Of a stretch of DNA of 64,000 nucleotides, positions 62,431 to 64,000 are shown piece after piece; position 1 is the first letter of the stretch; the number at the start of each line of letters is the position of its first letter. Source of the DNA: Geomesophilobacter sediminis. Lineage in GTDB: Bacteria; Desulfobacterota; Desulfuromonadia; Geobacterales; Geobacteraceae. The stretch is taken from positions 188,001 to 252,000 of the forward strand of contig NZ_JAEMHM010000002.1 of NCBI RefSeq assembly GCF_016458275.1. Direction: 5' to 3'. The translations under genes and the position numbers were made by a program. The notes below the pieces were generated by a model. The model was not told where the DNA came from and did not search any database. It saw only the letters and a program-made list of their open reading frames with translations.

Positions 62431-63507
62431 TCAGATCCCTTCCTCGATCCACGCCCCCCCGACAACCCGCTCGCCATCGTAAAGAACCACCGCCTGCCCC
62501 GGCGTCACCCCGTACTGGGGATCGACGAAATCCACCCGGAGCTTGCCGTCCGGCAGCAAGGCCGCCCGGCACGGCACCGGTTTCTGCCGATAGCGGATGC
62601 TGCAGGTCAGTTCCACCGCCTCCGCAGGAGCAACCGAGGTCCAGGTCGGGGTTGCGGCCACAAGGCCGGTGCGGCGCAGCTCCTCCCGCGGTCCCACGAT
62701 CACCCGCGAGTGCTCCCGGTCCAGCCCGGTGACGTAGAGCGGCGCTTCCCAGGCGATGCCCAAACCGCGGCGCTGGCCGACGGTGTACTGGTGGATCCCC
62801 TTGTGGGTTCCGACCTTCACCCCGGCGCCGGTAACGATGTCTCCGGCGGAAGAGGGGATGCCGTTGGCCTCGAGGTAGCCGACGTAGTCGTTGTCGGGGA
62901 TGAAGCAGATCTCCTGGCTTTCCTTCTTGGCGGCAACCGGGAGGTTGAAACGGGTGGCCAGTTCGCGCACCTGCGGCTTCTCCAATTCCCCTACCGGGAA
63001 AAGGATGCGCGAGAGCTGAGGCTGGCTCATCCCGAAGAGGAAGTAGGACTGGTCCTTGCCCGGGTCGAGCCCCTTGAGGAGCTGGTAGATCCCGTCCGGA
63101 TCGCGGCGGATGCGGGCGTAGTGGCCGGTGGCCAGCGAATCGGCACCAAAGGAGTCGGCCATCTCCAGGAGGAGGCCGAACTTGATCCGCTCGTTGCACC
63201 GGGCGCAGGGATTGGGGGTCCGGCCGGCGGCGTACTCCTCCAGGAAGTTGTCCATCACCAGTTCCTTGAACCGGTCCCTCAGGTCGATGACTTCGAAGGG
63301 GATTCCCAGCCTTTTGGCAACCCGGCCGGCGTCGAGGACGTCGGTAAGGGAGCAGCAGGTCTTGCCGGTTGACGCCTGCGACTCGGGTCTTTCATAGAGC
63401 TGCATCGAAACGCCGATGACGTTGTATCCCTGTTCCTTCAATAACGCGGCGCTGACCGAGGAATCGACCCCCCCGCTCATTGCCATCAGTACGGTCTTTT
63501 TATCCAT
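62431..63507 (-). CDS. mnmA: tRNA-specific 2-thiouridylase MnmA
   Basis: 358 residues, normal length. It thiolates U34 of Lys, Glu and Gln tRNAs. The PP-loop at the start reads AMSGGVDSSVSAALL, the nucleophile Cys lies in NPCARCNERIKFG (about residue 102) and the persulfide Cys in KKESQEICFIPDNDY (about 199). The C-terminal beta domains close the protein. It receives sulfur from a relay that can include TusA-like proteins, one of which lies upstream on the same strand. Confidence 0.97.
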   Translation of the reverse strand: MDKKTVLMAMSGGVDSSVSAALLKEQGYNVIGVSMQLYERPESQASTGKTCCSLTDVLDAGRVAKRLGIPFEVIDLRDRFKELVMDNFLEEYAAGRTPNPCARCNERIKFGLLLEMADSFGADSLATGHYARIRRDPDGIYQLLKGLDPGKDQSYFLFGMSQPQLSRILFPVGELEKPQVRELATRFNLPVAAKKESQEICFIPDNDYVGYLEANGIPSSAGDIVTGAGVKVGTHKGIHQYTVGQRRGLGIAWEAPLYVTGLDREHSRVIVGPREELRRTGLVAATPTWTSVAPAEAVELTCSIRYRQKPVPCRAALLPDGKLRVDFVDPQYGVTPGQAVVLYDGERVVGGAWIEEGI

Positions 63508-63698
63508 CTAGGTTCTCTTTGCTGGTGCGTGATACGAAAGACTCCGGATACCGGGCTCTCCAAAACATGAAGGCGCGAGGCTGTCAAAGCTCGCGCCGAT
63601 GCTGATTAAACAATTAATGGGGGGCGGATGGCAAGGGGAAAGTGCGGAGGACCATGGCGCCGGGGGAATACCCTGGTTCAGCGGAGAAGTTGTTATCG

Positions 63699-63841
63699 CT
63701 GTGGGAGCGCCCTTCCCGACGCGATTGACCGCATCCGTGGCATCGCCTTCGGCGGATCGCGCCTGGAAAGGGGCTCCCACAGGGTAGGGCAGGCTCTCTT
63801 TCTGTTCAGAAAGAGTCGATCGCGCAGGAAGGTCGCTCCGG
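63699..63841. repeat. REP-like elements between the TusA-like gene and mnmA
   Basis: CTGTGGGAGCGCCCTTCCCG, ACGCGATTGA pairs with TCGCGCCTGGAAAGG, GGCTCCCACAG (to 63783). A half unit, GATCGCGCAGGAAGGTCG, CTCCGG, follows. The rest of the 63508-63853 gap shows no gene. Confidence 0.75.
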
Positions 63842-63853
63842 CAAAGGGGGGGC

Positions 63854-64000
63854 TTATTCTTCCCCTTTCTCCAAGGTCAGGACGTAGTAGCCGTCGGTCT
63901 CCTTGAGGCCGAGGAGCTTGTGCCCGTCGGCCTTCAGGCTGCGCGGCACGTTCTTTACCGGCTCCCCGTCGTCCAAGAGAAACTCCACCGTTTCCCCCGT
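63854..64000 (-). CDS. TusA-family sulfurtransferase-like protein, C-terminal part
   Basis: 48 residues plus stop are visible; the start lies beyond the right edge. The sequence VEFLLDDGEPVKNVPRSLKA, then DGHKLLGLKETDGYYVLTLE, matches the C-terminal half of TusA-like sulfur carriers. The CPxP active-site motif would be in the missing part. It lies about 350 bases upstream of mnmA on the same strand. That context fits sulfur delivery to tRNA thiolation, but without the N-terminus the call is provisional. Confidence 0.7.
   Translation of the reverse strand, partial: TGETVEFLLDDGEPVKNVPRSLKADGHKLLGLKETDGYYVLTLEKGEE

Overview
The window is GC-rich, densely packed bacterial DNA that reads as a Geobacter-type member of the Desulfuromonadota. 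The reasons are two six-haem c-type cytochromes, an iorAB-paaK aryl-acid cluster, a cytoplasmic group 3b NiFe hydrogenase, a Kai-type clock operon, and many intergenic palindromic repeats. No rRNA, complete tRNA, CRISPR array, transposase or prophage was seen. Assignment to a genus is inference from gene content.

Layout, left to right. 1-2974: the tail of a response regulator, htpG, and a small membrane protein. 2989-7523: a minus-strand operon kaiC-kaiB-kaiB-histidine kinase-response regulator, a clock module with its own two-component output. 7807-9543: a chemoreceptor. 9753-13423: iorA-iorB-paaK. 13769-21910: a TetR regulator, then a complete dipeptide-type ABC importer with a periplasmic hydrolase and a SAM methyltransferase. 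22287-24341: an outer-membrane protein and a ferritin-VIT fusion (MbfA type). 24407-25453: an AT-richer island with a small Cys-rich ORF, a G/T-rich repetitive tract and strong terminators. 25458-27530: two hexahaem cytochromes around a small helical protein. 28073-37447: a PEBP protein, then trpE, trpG, trpD, trpC, trpB2, trpF and serA, with repeats in most gaps. 37640-38654: two His/Met-rich periplasmic proteins. 38915-43471: DAHP synthase behind an amino-acid ABC importer. 43627-43737: a relic of a permease gene. 43733-46413: NAD salvage (pncA, pncB) with a TPR protein. 46585-47436: a Rossmann NAD-binding protein. 48299-52167: the four-subunit hydrogenase. 52363-54331: a PHP phosphatase and an outer-membrane protein. 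54334-57318: an Nramp-like transporter and a soluble MgtE-like protein behind an M-box magnesium riboswitch. 57598-59244: a second chemoreceptor. 59805-62408: modABC. 62431-64000: mnmA and the tail of a TusA-like sulfurtransferase.

How the genes fit together. Aromatic amino-acid synthesis (DAHP synthase, trp genes), serine synthesis (serA) and aryl-acid catabolism (iorAB, paaK) lie close together. The TusA-like protein could supply sulfur to MnmA. The most informative regulatory finding is the M-box at 57169-57318 with its terminator at 57119-57146. With the altered metal-site motifs of the transporter (DNDAGG and APW in place of DPGN and MPH), it points to an Nramp-related magnesium transporter rather than a manganese transporter. 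The partner gene looks like a magnesium sensor built from MgtE domains without a membrane channel.
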